Source: Candidatus Symbiopectobacterium endolongispinus
GTDB lineage: Bacteria > Pseudomonadota > Gammaproteobacteria > Enterobacterales > Enterobacteriaceae
Length of the DNA stretch: 64,000 bases
NCBI RefSeq assembly: GCF_018777385.1
Contig: NZ_JAFJYB010000005.1
Span: forward strand, 62,001 to 126,000
Direction: 5' to 3'
Shown here: positions 30,836 to 42,919 of the stretch, one piece after another
Layout of the letters: each line of letters opens with the position of its first letter
How positions within the stretch are numbered: position 1 is the stretch's first letter
Position numbers and translations under genes: made by a program
Notes under the pieces: generated by a model
What the model was told of the DNA's origin: nothing
What the model saw: the letters and a program-made list of their open reading frames with translations, nothing else
The model's database searches: none

Positions 30836-31993
30836 GTGAAAACGGCACCTCAGCATGCGCCGTTAGCGCAATTTATTCAGGCGTTCCGGCACGATCTGCA
30901 CCAGAACCCTGAATTATCCAACCAGGAATTTGAAACCACCAAGAAAATCCGCGCCGCGCTGGAGAAGGAAGGCATACGCATTCTGGATCTGCCGTTGAAA
31001 ACCGGCCTGGTCGCAGAAGTCGGCGGCGTGCAGGATGGCCCATTGGTTATCGTGCGTTCAGATATCGATGCACTGCCGATTGAAGAAGAGTCCGGCGTGG
31101 AATTCACCTCTCAGCGTCAGGGCGTGATGCACGCTTGCGGGCACGACTTTCACTCATCTGCCGCGCTGGGTGCCGCCATTTTGCTTAAAGGTATTGAGTC
31201 CGAGCTAAAGGGCACCGTGCGCATTCTGTTCCAGGCGGCGGAAGAAACGGGGCTGGGCGCGCCAGAAGTGATCGCGACCGGTGCGCTGGATAATGCGGCA
31301 GCCATCTTTGGCATTCACAACGACCCAACGCTGCCAGTTGGCGTGGTCGGTGGTAAAGATGGCGCACTGACGGCAGGCGTGGATCGTTTTGAAATCAAGA
31401 TCGCTGCTAAAGGCTGCCATGCGGCCAAACCTCATGAAGGTAACGACCCCATTATCATTCTCAGCCAGTTGATTAGTGCGGTGCAGACCATTATCAGCCG
31501 TACGGTGCCTGCGGATGATACCGCCGTGGTGTCAATCACTCAGGTACACAGTGGCAGTACCTGGAACGTGATCCCAGATACCGCCTACGTGGAAGGCACG
31601 GTACGCACCTTTAGCCAGGCAGCGCGCGATCTGATTGAACAGCGCTTTCGCCAGATTGTGGCAGGTATTGCCAGCACCTTTGGCGCTGAGCTCGAGTTTA
31701 TCTGGCACGCCGGGCCGCCGTCCGTGGTCAATACGCCGGAATGGGTGGATTTTGCCCTGCGTGTTGCCGATGAAGAAGGTTTTGAAGCGCGCCGCGTAGA
31801 TGCCAGCCCGATTGGCGAGGATTTTTCCTTCTATCAGCAAAAACTGCCGGGTACATTCATGATGTTCGGTTCGGGCGGGCCTTATGCACTGCATCATCCG
31901 AAATTCCGGGTTGATGACAGCGCACTGTTCCCTACCGCGCACTACCGCCATCAGTTGGCGAAACAGAGCCTGGAACAACTGTCTTCTCGCTGA
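30836..31993 (+). CDS. M20-family N-acyl amino-acid deacylase / amidohydrolase (YxeP-like)
   Basis: A 385-residue metal-dependent amidohydrolase of peptidase family M20 (IAA-amidohydrolase/YxeP group). Metal and catalytic residues are in RSDIDALPI, HACGHDFHSSAAL, QAAEETGLGA (adjacent glutamates), FGIHNDP and the C-terminal ALHHPKF histidine. A lid domain starts near residue 180. The start is a GTG (MKTAPQHAPLAQFIQAF). It is last in the operon, 93 bp after the ATPase gene, and a 12-bp-stem hairpin follows. In the yxe model it removes the acetyl group from N-acetylcysteine after cleavage of the succinated adduct. Activity on that substrate is inference. Confidence 0.87.
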   Translation: MKTAPQHAPLAQFIQAFRHDLHQNPELSNQEFETTKKIRAALEKEGIRILDLPLKTGLVAEVGGVQDGPLVIVRSDIDALPIEEESGVEFTSQRQGVMHACGHDFHSSAALGAAILLKGIESELKGTVRILFQAAEETGLGAPEVIATGALDNAAAIFGIHNDPTLPVGVVGGKDGALTAGVDRFEIKIAAKGCHAAKPHEGNDPIIILSQLISAVQTIISRTVPADDTAVVSITQVHSGSTWNVIPDTAYVEGTVRTFSQAARDLIEQRFRQIVAGIASTFGAELEFIWHAGPPSVVNTPEWVDFALRVADEEGFEARRVDASPIGEDFSFYQQKLPGTFMMFGSGGPYALHHPKFRVDDSALFPTAHYRHQLAKQSLEQLSSR

Positions 31994-32000
31994 TGTTTCC

Positions 32001-32026
32001 ATCCGCGCCGTGTTCACGGCGCGGAT
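32001..32026 (+). terminator. hairpin closing the lyase-transporter operon
   Basis: A perfect 12-bp stem (ATCCGCGCCGTG / CACGGCGCGGAT) with a TT loop, 8 bp after the amidohydrolase stop. There is no long T-run. The following 270 bp to the next gene are AT-rich and hold nothing else I can identify. Confidence 0.6.
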
Positions 32027-32296
32027 AATCTATTGATATATCCTTCATCTTTCACGTTGCGTTCGCTGGTGCCGTTCAATGCGTTAACGTGTTGTCTTGT
32101 ACTGTAAATTATTAAGGCTATATCCCTGTTTTTATTTAGACAAAACAGACAAATACTTTTCATTTCTTGTTCGATATTTCTTTTTAATACTAAACGCAAG
32201 TTAAACGATATGTCATTGATCGTATAAATTGCTATGCAAGAAATGAACCAATAATACAATTTTATGCTGAGGGTAAGTGTATTAAAAGGAATCGAA

Positions 32297-32627
32297 ATGA
32301 ATATTAAGTTTACATTATTGTTTGCCACACTTCTGCTTTCTGGTTGTACGACGCAATGGGTGAAAAGCAGCGCAAACGCTGAGCGAAGAAAAATTCCCTG
32401 TGAAAAATAAAGTGGCGCAGCGAACGCAATATACGTCCTACTATTTGCCGTGTGGGAAAAAGGACGACTGTAAAAATGAAAAATATATCAGCGGGCAACA
32501 ACCAGAAACACAAAGTTATGTGATGGATGTTAATAGTGGTAGCCGCCAGGCCCTTTTCAATCATTGCATGAAATTGAGGGGGATGGACATCGGAAACGAA
32601 ATGGTTCCCATAAGGATGGTAATGTAA
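32297..32627 (+). pseudogene. small lipoprotein, frameshifted
   Basis: An unrecognised small lipoprotein. MNIKFTLLFATLLLSGCTTQ is a clear lipoprotein signal with lipobox LSGC. The first frame stops at codon 37. One base shift near 32380 leads to SEEKFPVKNKVAQRTQYTSY, then YYLPCGKKDDCKNEKYISG, ending about 110 residues from the start. The downstream frame has four cysteines. The stretch is AT-rich compared with its neighbours, which suggests lateral origin. GGAATCG precedes the ATG. No function is assigned. Confidence 0.6.
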
Positions 32628-32637
32628 AAGGAATACC

Positions 32638-33860
32638 ATGAATAACTTGCGACATTTTGTTTTTATAATTATGTCTTTATGCTTAAGCTCCGCGTTTGCC
32701 ATGGCATCACCGCCGCCAGTACCGGAACAGGCTCCGGCACTGAGTGATGTTGTGATGAGTGAAGGGCAAGTGAAACTTAACAGGGTCGCCTTAATTATCG
32801 TGCCGCAGCGGGCGCATTAGCACTGAATACGGACGATCCCGATGAACCGATCGCGACCTTGTCCTACGTGGCCTACTTTAAGTCGGTGGAGAAGACGGCG
32901 AAGCCGGAGAATCGGCCGATCACGTTTATCTATAACGGCGGACCGGGTTCTTCTTCCGTGTGACTGCATATGGGAGGTTTAGGGCCAAAGCGGGTGGTCA
33001 CCAGCACGCCGGATAAACCCGTATTGCCGCCTTATCCGGTTATCGATAATGCCTATTCTCTGCTTGATGTCAGCGATCTGGTCTTTATCGATGCGCCGGG
33101 CACCTGGTTTGGTCAGTTTATCAGCAATGCGGCCAATGTTCAGGAGCGGCAGGCGCAGAAGCGTCAAAAGGAGACTGACACCTACAGCATTAATGGAGAC
33201 GCACACGCGTTTGCGCAATTTATCACGCAGTTTCTGAGCCGTTATCAGCGCTGGAATGCACCGCGTTACCTGCTTGGTGAGAGCTACGGCACGACGCGTA
33301 CGGTGGCGCTGGCAAACCGGCTGAAGGTGCAGCACAACGTCGATGTTAACGGTATTATTTTGCTGTCGCAGTATTTGAGCCAGGATATTGATATCGATCG
33401 TCCTGAATCCAACCTTGGCATCGATCAGCCCTATTACCTGGCGTTGCCAACCTATGCGGCAATCGCCCATTACTATCAGCATCCGGCAAACGTCGCAGAA
33501 AATCTGGATCATTTGCTGACTGAGGTTGAACAGTTTTCCCTTGGTCCTTATGCACAGGCGTTGGCTCAGGGCAATCTCTTGCCAGAATCGCAGAAAGCAG
33601 AGCTTGCTGAGCAACTTGCCCGTTACACCGGTATACCCGCGCGGGAATGGGTTAAGGCCGATTTGCGCGTTTCAGGCCCGCTGTTTGTTAAAAAACTGCT
33701 GACAGAGCAGGGCGATACGGTCAGCCGTGCTGACGGCCGTTATCGAGGAGCCTCGCTGGATAAAATGGCTGCGCGGAGCGATTACGATCCGGTTATGACT
33801 ATCGGCTCCGAGTTTATTTCCGCGTACCACGACAATCTGGCACGGTTCATGCTAACATAA
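32638..33860 (+). pseudogene. S10-family serine carboxypeptidase-like secreted protein, broken and truncated
   Basis: A signal peptide (FIIMSLCLSSAFAMA) begins the frame. The frame shifts near 32785, then continues NYRAAAGALALNTDDPDEPI. The oxyanion-hole motif FIYNGGPGSSSV is followed by TGA at 32961-32963, where tryptophan is expected before LHMGGLGP. The nucleophile elbow GESYGTTR is present later. The protein ends at FISAYHDNLARFMLT, where S10 enzymes continue with the segments carrying the catalytic Asp and His, so the 3' end is also lost. Between its end and the terminator at 34071 I see about 200 bp of unidentifiable, probably decayed, sequence. Confidence 0.82.
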
Positions 33861-34070
33861 CCCCGTAGATGCTCATTCCGCCTTCTATGTTTGCTTCGGC
33901 TTCATAATCCTGGGAATGACGCAGAGCCGTTTACCGGTGCCTATCGTCCACCTCCAGATGACGTTGTGATTAGCCGTTTTCACTGCATTTCACGACACCA
34001 TCGGACTTTTTTTCGGACATTACGTTGAGTGAGGCACTCTACTGTAGTCTTTTATGACCTGATCTTATTC

Positions 34071-34102
34071 AACGCTTGCCGTTTATTTGCAAGCGTTTTT
34101 TT
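34071..34102 (+). terminator. intrinsic terminator
   Basis: Stem AACGCTTGC / GCAAGCGTT with an 8-nt loop, followed by eight T. It is oriented to close rightward transcription from the S10-peptidase relic. The convergent bgl gene ends about 10 bp beyond it. Confidence 0.85.
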
Positions 34103-34113
34103 TGCACCATTTT

Positions 34114-35565
<1,452 letters not shown>

Positions 35566-35591
35566 TTATCCAAAATGAAACCGGCTTCATT

Positions 35592-35828
<237 letters not shown>

Positions 35829-35871
35829 TGCGTAACGGTATAAAAGAGAGTCTCTTTAGCTGATGGGATAG

Positions 35872-35896
35872 CGCTGCCCCAGAATGTGGGGCAGCG
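35872..35896 (-). terminator. hairpin downstream of hemY
   Basis: A perfect 10-bp stem (CGCTGCCCCA / TGGGGCAGCG) with a 5-nt loop, 10 bp beyond the hemY stop. There is no T-run on the hem strand, so it may be a processing or 3'-protecting structure. Confidence 0.55.
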
Positions 35897-35906
35897 TGGA
35901 GCGCGA

Positions 35907-37097
35907 TTAAGACGGGGTTTGTAGTGTGAGTAACAGCCCTTCGCGACGCATCTGTGCCGCTTCTTCCGGTTGGCGCAGATGATCAAAGGCATCGGCGCGC
36001 CAGGCGTAATCAAAGGCATCCGGGCGCAGCGCCAACGCCGCAGCAAACGCATCGCTGGCCTGCTGCCACTCCCCCTGTTTCAGCATTAACTGTCCCAGGG
36101 TACTGTGCAGTAACGCACTGTTATCGTGCTGTTTTAGCAACTGGCGCAGGAGTTTTTCCAACGAGGCCGGTTCGCCTGCGGCCAGATGTGGCATCAGCAG
36201 TACCAGACGTTCATCGTAGTGACGTTTCAATCCGTCGATCACAATCTGCTGGGCGGTATGGTGATCGTCGCAGGCAATAAGGTGTTCCGCCATCGCCACT
36301 TGCAATGGCAAATCTTGCCGCACCTTACGGCTTTGTTCCTTCCACCACTGCTTCAGGCCTTCGCTGCCGCCTTCCACCATCGCTTGTTACATCAGACCGA
36401 GCAGGGCGGATTGGCGCAATGCCTCCAACTCCTCCTCAGTACGAATCTGGGTTTTGCGCATGGCAGGCAGAATATCTAACAGCGCACCGTAAGCGTTGGT
36501 GCGTTGGGACGCCAGTTCCGCTAACCGTAATACTTCAGGATGGCGCGGTGCGTATGCCAGCAAACGATCGACGCCATGGCGTGCGGCGTGATCCTCATTA
36601 CGAGCCAGTTGGATGCGTACGCGGGTGATGTCTACCGGCAACTGATCGGTGTCGGCCATTTCAGCCACTCGCTCCAGATACTGTCGGGTGCGAAATTCAT
36701 CACCGCGCTGCTGCGCGGCTTCGGCGACCAGCAGATAGTTCACCACCGGTTGCTCTGCGTGATCCGCGTTACGCGTCAGCAGTTTTTCAACCTGGAGATA
36801 ATCGCCCTCAGCCAGTTTAAGCAGGGCTGCTTTGGTCTGTTTTCTGGCGCGTGTGCGTTTACGGCCCAGGAACCAGCCGCGGGTGCGCGCGCCGGTGCGA
36901 AATACGCGGCGCAACAGCCACTCCAGCGCAAACAGGACGACCAACAGCAGCACCAGCATGATAACCAATCCGGTAACGCTGGTTTCGATGTTGTAGGTGT
37001 CGGTTTGCACCAGTACATAGCCCTGACGTCCTGCGAGCATCGGGCCAAGCACTACGCCAGCAATAAGGATCAGGAACAAGAACAGCACTTCCAGCAT
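35907..37097 (-). pseudogene. hemY: hemY, protoheme-biosynthesis-associated TPR membrane protein, nonsense
   Basis: HemY is an inner-membrane TPR protein of the hem operon with an indirect role in heme synthesis. MLEVLFLFLILIAGVVLGPMLAGRQG gives the first membrane helix and LVIMLVLLLVVLFALEWLLRR the second. A TAA at 36387-36389 interrupts ALLGLM-QAMVEGGSEG after 236 residues. The rest of the frame (LQVAMAEHLIACDDH, TLGQLMLKQGEWQQASDAF) stays open to the normal stop, about 396 codons in all, the family length. One substitution therefore accounts for the damage and the C-terminal TPR half would be lost. Confidence 0.92.
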
Positions 37098-37099
37098 GA

Positions 37100-38244
37100 T
37101 CAGCCCTCCTGTTGCTGCGCAGGCGATTGCGCCAGCAGATTACGCACTCGCGTTTGCATCAGTTTTTCCAGCAGCGGCTGGCTTTGCAGCGTAGTAGGAA
37201 CATACAGAGAGACGGGCTGCTGGCTTAAGCTGTCAACCTGTTCCAGAAAGGCTTTGGTGCCGGGATCGCTGGTATCAAAATAGGCCCGCAATCAGGTGGA
37301 TACCGCTTCCAGCGACTGTTTGAAGGTCTCGTTCTGATGACGCGGCACGGCCTGTGCGGCGGTCAGCAGGCGCGCTCGGATATTTTCACGCAGGTAGAAA
37401 TCCTGATTCGGAGCCAGCGGGGGTTCGGCATTGCTGCCACGCCGGCGAATGGTAATAAAATCGGACATGAAGTTGTGCCAGCTTTTGCTCAGGTTCTGCC
37501 GCCATTCGCTGAGTGTGGCTGAAAGCTCGCCGTCGGTTTCATCCATTGGCGCATCATCGTCCTGGGTGTTATCGGCCAGACGCAGATTGTCGACCCGATC
37601 GGTTAACTGATTCACCCGCAAAATAATGCCGTCGAAATCCACCTGACCGACTGACGCCAGCGCGCTAATATCATTGGCAATGGCGCGGCGCAGTTCAAGC
37701 AGGCTAGGATCGTTCATGTCAGCCAGACTGCCATCGGCGCTTTTCAGCAGTGCGCCCGCGGTCAGTACATCCTTATCACTCTACAGCTTGCGCCCGGCCA
37801 GTTTGACCAGAAAATCCGCCTGTGCCAGCAGCCAGGTGCTGGTGTCGTGGTTGAAAAGGGCGGCCAGTTTCTGGCTAAGTTCGCTGGATTCCCTCGTGAC
37901 CCCGTTCAACTGGTTCGTGGTGCTTCCTGCCACTGTTTTTGTTGTGCCAGCGCGGCCTGCCACGCCGTTTTATCCTGCTGATACTGTTGCTGTAGCGCTT
38001 CCAACTCGCCCTTCATTTGTGCCATGGACGCGGCGTTTTGTTTCTCCTGCTGCTGTCCGAGATAGTACACGCCTCCGCTTAACAGCAGGGCGATAGCAAT
38101 GGCAATGCCACCCAGCACGCGGCCATGTCCCGCACGGTCCCGGCACGGTTCATCCGCTGACGCGGCGTCGGAGGACGAAAACGTGGCATCAGGGCGTTCT
38201 GTCACCGTTTCCGATGGGGTTGAAGGGGCATAGTGTTCTGTCAT
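37100..38244 (-). pseudogene. hemX: hemX, uroporphyrinogen-III C-methyltransferase-like membrane protein, two nonsense codons plus frameshift
   Basis: HemX is an inner-membrane protein of the hemCDXY operon of uncertain enzymatic role. The start is MTEHYAPSTPSET; a membrane helix (GIAIAIALLLSGGVYYL) and a coiled-coil-like region rich in Gln follow. The frame shifts near 37930. Then a TAG (37782 region) replaces the tryptophan of [20 protein letters not shown], and a TGA near 37292 replaces the tryptophan of LEAVST-LRAYFDT. Two independent tryptophan-to-stop changes plus an indel mark genuine decay. The conserved [18 protein letters not shown] and ITIRRRG blocks identify it. Confidence 0.93.
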
Positions 38245-38290
38245 AATGGGCCATCCCATGGTCTGGTTTGTTGTACGGTTGGCCGTGCAG

Positions 38291-39031
38291 TCACGATAGC
38301 AGACGCACAAGCGCGTCGTTATCGGCATTGTCCGCGATAAGCACATCACGCCAGCCAAGCTGGCGTGCCTCTAGCGCCAACCGTTCGCTAACAACGATAA
38401 CCTGGCAGTGGAGCAGCCAGGATTCGCGATAATAATGTGGCATCAGCGCATACAGCTGATGCAGCATATCGCCGCTGGTGATCACCAGACGATCGATACC
38501 GAGTTGCTGCCAATGTCGGCTCTGTTCCGGCCCATCATAATAGACCGGACTGCGCTGATAACATTCACAATAACTGACCTGTGCGCCGCGTTCAGCGAGC
38601 GTTGTTGCCAGCAGCTCTCTGCCGCCATTCCCTCGTAATAATAGCGCGTTTTTGCCACTAATATTTTGTAATTCTGGCAGTTGCAGCAGCATTTCGCTGG
38701 TTTCCCGCTCGGGCGGATAGGCAACGGCGCGAGAAGTGGCCTGATGCAGCGCCAGTGCGGTGGTACGTCCGATGGCGTAATAAACCGGGATGGCGGGCCA
38801 GGATAAACCCACTTGCGTGAGTGCGGCGGCGGCGTAACGCACGGCGTGCTGCGATAGCGCGAACAGCATATCGCCCTCGCGTAGCGCCGCCAGCCGTGCT
38901 GACAGGGAAGGCAATTCACTGCCGGGGGAAAAATCGATAAGTGGGCTATGACAAGCCGCGTGGCCGAGCTTGCGCAGTCGTTCCACCAGTGCCTCCCCCG
39001 CTGGCGACGGGCGGGTCACCAGAATGGTCAT
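38291..39031 (-). CDS. hemD: uroporphyrinogen-III synthase
   Basis: HemD cyclises hydroxymethylbilane with inversion of ring D to uroporphyrinogen III, the branch point to heme, siroheme and cobalamin. It is 246 residues, exactly the enteric length, from [19 protein letters not shown] to [12 protein letters not shown]. Typical blocks are [37 protein letters not shown] and [11 protein letters not shown]. Its start overlaps the hemC stop. Intact, as expected for a step with no bypass. Confidence 0.96.
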   Translation of the reverse strand: MTILVTRPSPAGEALVERLRKLGHAACHSPLIDFSPGSELPSLSARLAALREGDMLFALSQHAVRYAAAALTQVGLSWPAIPVYYAIGRTTALALHQATSRAVAYPPERETSEMLLQLPELQNISGKNALLLRGNGGRELLATTLAERGAQVSYCECYQRSPVYYDGPEQSRHWQQLGIDRLVITSGDMLHQLYALMPHYYRESWLLHCQVIVVSERLALEARQLGWRDVLIADNADNDALVRLLS

Positions 39032-39969
39032 GATGAGCCTGCGCCCTGATAAACGGCGTGCATAATAGCGTCTGCGCCGTTGGCTAACAGCTCTTCAGCC
39101 AGATCGATGCCCATGCGTTCCGCTTCGCTGGCTGGGCCGATGCGCTCACCGCAAATCATCTTGCTGCCATCCGGTGCGCCAACCAAGACTCTTAGCCAGA
39201 GTTGCCCCGCATTGAGTTCAGCATAGCTGCCGATCGGGACTTGGCAGCCACCGTCGAGGCGAAGATTCATGGCGCGTTCAGCAAGAACGCGGCAGGCGGT
39301 ATGTTCATGGTTGAGCGGTGCCAGCAGTTCGCGCACGCGGGCGTCATTTTCCCGGCATTCGATACCAATCGCACCCTGACCGACGGCGGGCAGCGACTCT
39401 TCCGGGGTGAGTGGCGTGCGGATGCGTTCTGACAGATTCAGACGCGACAGCCCGGAAACGGCCAAAATAATGGCGTCATAGTCGCCGTTATCCAGCTTGC
39501 TCAGGCGAGTTCCAACGTTCCCGCGCAAATCGCGGATGATCAGATCGGGTCGGCGAGCGCGCAACTGGCACTGGCGGCGCAGGCTGGAGGTGCCGACACA
39601 GCTTTCGAGCGGGAGATCGGCCACGCTGGCATACTGATTCGAAACAAAGGCATCGCGCGGATCGTCACGCTCACAAATGGTATACAGGCCAAGCCCATCG
39701 GGGAATGATACCGGCACATCCTTCATCGAGTGCACGGCGATATCCGCGCGGCCTTCCAGCAAGGCGCGCTCCAGCTCTTTAACAAACAGACCCTTGCCGC
39801 CCACTTTTGCCAGCGGCGTGTCCATGATAATGTCGCCGCGCGTCACCATGGGAACCAGTTCAACCTGCAACGTGGGGTAGTATTGCTGCAACTGTTGTTG
39901 CACATAATGAGCTTGCCACAGTGCAAGTGGGCTTTGTCTGGTGGCAATTCTAAGGGTGTTGTCTACCAT
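39028..39969 (-). CDS. hemC: hydroxymethylbilane synthase (porphobilinogen deaminase)
   Basis: HemC polymerises four porphobilinogens to hydroxymethylbilane in the cytoplasm. It is 313 residues from [22 protein letters not shown]; an ATG seven codons upstream was not chosen because E. coli HemC aligns from this one. The cofactor-binding cysteine is in [14 protein letters not shown], the substrate arginines in [11 protein letters not shown] and [14 protein letters not shown], and the catalytic aspartate region in HSMKDVPV. It heads the hemCDXY operon and diverges from cyaA. Confidence 0.97.
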   Translation of the reverse strand: MVDNTLRIATRQSPLALWQAHYVQQQLQQYYPTLQVELVPMVTRGDIIMDTPLAKVGGKGLFVKELERALLEGRADIAVHSMKDVPVSFPDGLGLYTICERDDPRDAFVSNQYASVADLPLESCVGTSSLRRQCQLRARRPDLIIRDLRGNVGTRLSKLDNGDYDAIILAVSGLSRLNLSERIRTPLTPEESLPAVGQGAIGIECRENDARVRELLAPLNHEHTACRVLAERAMNLRLDGGCQVPIGSYAELNAGQLWLRVLVGAPDGSKMICGERIGPASEAERMGIDLAEELLANGADAIMHAVYQGAGSS

Positions 39970-40186
39970 GCTTAATACCGTTTTTATCATTTAGCGCCAT
40001 CGTATCACTGAGACGCTCAGGTGTCAGCGTTCCGGCGCTGAAGGTGCTGGATAGCGACGGTAAGGTGCGTGTTTTCACCATGAGGTGGTGGGATCGCGGC
40101 GTAATCATGCCAGAAAGCGAGGGGCAATAAGAGAAAGTAAGCTAATCGTGGCTAACTTTCTTTAGTTTCTTTACGCTCAATGAGCA

Positions 40187-40208
40187 AGGTGTTAAATTGA
40201 TCACGTTT
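40187..40208 (+). promoter_or_regulatory. CRP-binding site in the cyaA promoter
   Basis: The core TGTTAAATTGATCACG matches the CRP consensus (TGTGA-N6-TCACA) and is essentially the site known in E. coli cyaA, where cAMP-CRP represses the main promoter. It is the only element I can name in the 335-bp hemC-cyaA intergenic region. Confidence 0.75.
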
Positions 40209-40304
40209 CCAGCACTATCTTATCAGTCACTCCTCTAATTCTATTTCTGATGAGTTTGGAACACGGGGTTTTTTCTAGGCACTGGGATAATCAGGCGGAC
40301 CGTC

Positions 40305-42878
40305 TTGTACTTGTACTTCTACTACTTCTACATCGAGACTTTGAAGCAGAGACTGGACGCGATCAACCAACTGCGAGTTGACCGCGCTCTGGAAGCAATG
40401 AAACCCGCTTTTCAGCAGGTTTATCGCCTTCTGCCCGTATTATTGCATCACCATCATCCGCTCATGCCGGGCTACCTTGAAGGTAAGGTTCCGCACGGTG
40501 TGTGCACCTTCACGCCTGATGAAAACCAACAGCGCTACATCGACAGCATTGAACTGCGCTGGGGAGAGATCCCTGCCATCAATTCCCAAGGCGAATTGCC
40601 GATTACCGGCGTTTACTCCATGGGCAGCACTTCGTCCATCGGCCAGAGTTGCTCTTCCGATCTGGATATCTGGGTGTGCCACCAATCCTGGCTAGACCAC
40701 GAGGAGCACCAGCGCTTACAGCAGAAATGTACCCTGTTGGAGCAATGGGCTGCGGAGCAAGGGGTGGACGTCAGCTTCTTCCTGATTGACGAGAACCGTT
40801 TTCGCCACAATGAAAGTGGCAGCCTGGGCGGAGAAGATTGCGGCTCGACGCAGCATATCCTGTTGCTGGACGAATTTTATCGCACCGCCGTGCGCATGGC
40901 CGGTAAACGCCTGCTGTGGCATATGGTGCCGGTTGAAGAAGAAGAGCATTACGACGAATACGTCCTGTCGCTTTACGCGCAGGGTGCGCTTGCACCCAAC
41001 GAGTGGCTGGACCTGGGCGGATTGAGTTCGCTCTCGGCGGAAGAGTATTTCGGCGCCAGTCTGTGGCAACTGTATAAAAGTATCGATTCCCCGTACAAAG
41101 CGGTACTGAAGACCCTACTGCTTGAGGCCTATTCCTGGCAATACCCTGACACGCGCTTGCTGTCGATGGATATCAAAGCCAGGCTGCACAAAGGGGAGAT
41201 CGTGGCGTTTGGACTCGATCCTTATTGTATGATGCTGGATCGGGTAACCGAATACCTCACGCAAATTGAAGATCCCACGCGCCTCGATCTGGCGCGGCGT
41301 TGTTTTTATCTCAAAGTCTGCGAAAAACTGTCGCGCGAAAAAGCCTGCGTCGGCTGGCGGCGGCAGATCCTAAGCCGACTGGTGCAAGAGTGGGGCTGGA
41401 GCAGCGAACACCTTGCCATGCTGGATAATCGCGCCAACTGGAAAATTGAGCGCGTGCGTGAAGCGCACAATGAATTGCTCGATGCGATGATGCAAACCTA
41501 TCGCAACCTGATCCGCTTTGCGCGGCGCAACAACCTGAGCGTGAGTGCCAGCCCGCAGGATACCGGTGTACTGACGCGTAAATTGTATGCCGCCTTTGAA
41601 GCGCTGCCGGGTAAAGTGACGCTGCTTAATCCACAAATTTCGCCTGACTTGTCCGAAGCGGATCTGACCTTTATCTACGTTCCGGCGGGTCGCGCCAACC
41701 GCTCTGGCTGGTATCTGTACAATCAGGCACCGTCTATGGATGCCATCATCAGCCATCAGCCGCTGGAATATAACCGCTATCTGAACAAACTGGTGGCGTG
41801 GGCCTATTTTAACGGGCTGCTGACGCCGAACACGCGCTTGCACATCAAGGGCAGTGAACAGATCGATATTGCCCGCCTGCGCGAGTTGGTGGATGACGTC
41901 TCCTGCCACTTCCCACTGCGTTTACCGGCACCTACGTCCAAGGTGCTGTACAGCCCGTGCGAAATTCGGCATCTGGCGATTATCGTCAATCTGGGGCACG
42001 ATCCAACGGCGGCATTCCGCAATAATTAGGTGGTGCACTTTGATTTCCGCCATCTGGACGTGTTCAGTTTCGGCGAGCAGCAGCAGTGCCTGGTGGGCAG
42101 CATTGACCTGCTGTACCGCAATTCGTGGAATGAAGTGCTAACCCTGCATTTCAATGGCGAACAGTCAGTGCTTGAAGCGCTGAAAACCATTTTGGGTAAA
42201 ATGCATCAGGATGCGGCGCTGCCGGAATCGCTGGAAGTGTTCTGCTACAGCCAACACCTGCGCGGTTTGATTCGCACGCGCGTGCAGCAGTTGGTGTCTG
42301 AGTGCATTGAACTACGCCTGTCCAGCACCCGACAAGAGCCGGGCCGTTTCAAAGCGGTAAAAGTGGCAGGGCAGACTTGGGGTATGTTCTTCGAACGCCT
42401 GAGCGTATCGGTGCAGAAGCTGGAAAATGCGGTGGAGTTCTACGGCGCGATGTCCAACAACAAACTGCAAGGGTTGCCCATGCAGGTGGAGACCAACCAT
42501 ATCCATCTGCCAGCGGTCATCGACGGCGTGGCGAGCGAAGGGATCATCCAGTTCTTCTTTGAAGATCTGCCGGAAGAGCAATGATTTAATATCTTTATTC
42601 TGGATGAGTCGAACCGCGTTGAGGTTTATCACCACTGTGAAGGCAGCAAGGAAGAGCTGGTACGTGACGTTAGCCGTTTTTACTCCTCGTCACATGACCG
42701 CTTTACCTATGGCTCCAGCTTTATCAATTTCAACCTGCCGCAGTTCTACCAGATTGTGCAGTTGGATGGACGGGCACAGGTGATTCCTTTTCGCAGTACG
42801 ACGCTATCTCATTTGAACATATCGCCGGGCAAAGAAAGCGCGTCGCCCGCGATCAAACAGCGGCTGCACATGCTGTAA
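40305..42878 (+). pseudogene. cyaA: cyaA, class I adenylate cyclase, two internal stop codons
   Basis: CyaA makes cAMP from ATP. A TTG start, as in E. coli, is followed by [19 protein letters not shown], about five residues longer than the usual MYLYIETLKQ. The catalytic domain is complete: [47 protein letters not shown]. At 42027-42029 the codon after AFRNN is TAG, with an extra AAT beside it where E. coli reads FRNQVVHFDF. At 42582-42584 TGA replaces the glycine of a GFNI-type motif. Otherwise the frame is open to TAA for 858 codons (E. coli 848 residues). The N-terminal product would have 574 residues, cover the catalytic half and lack the regulatory half. Confidence 0.93.
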
Positions 42879-42919
42879 CGCTCTGGTTGCCCTTGGTGGC
42901 AACAGGGCGTTTTCCCGCG

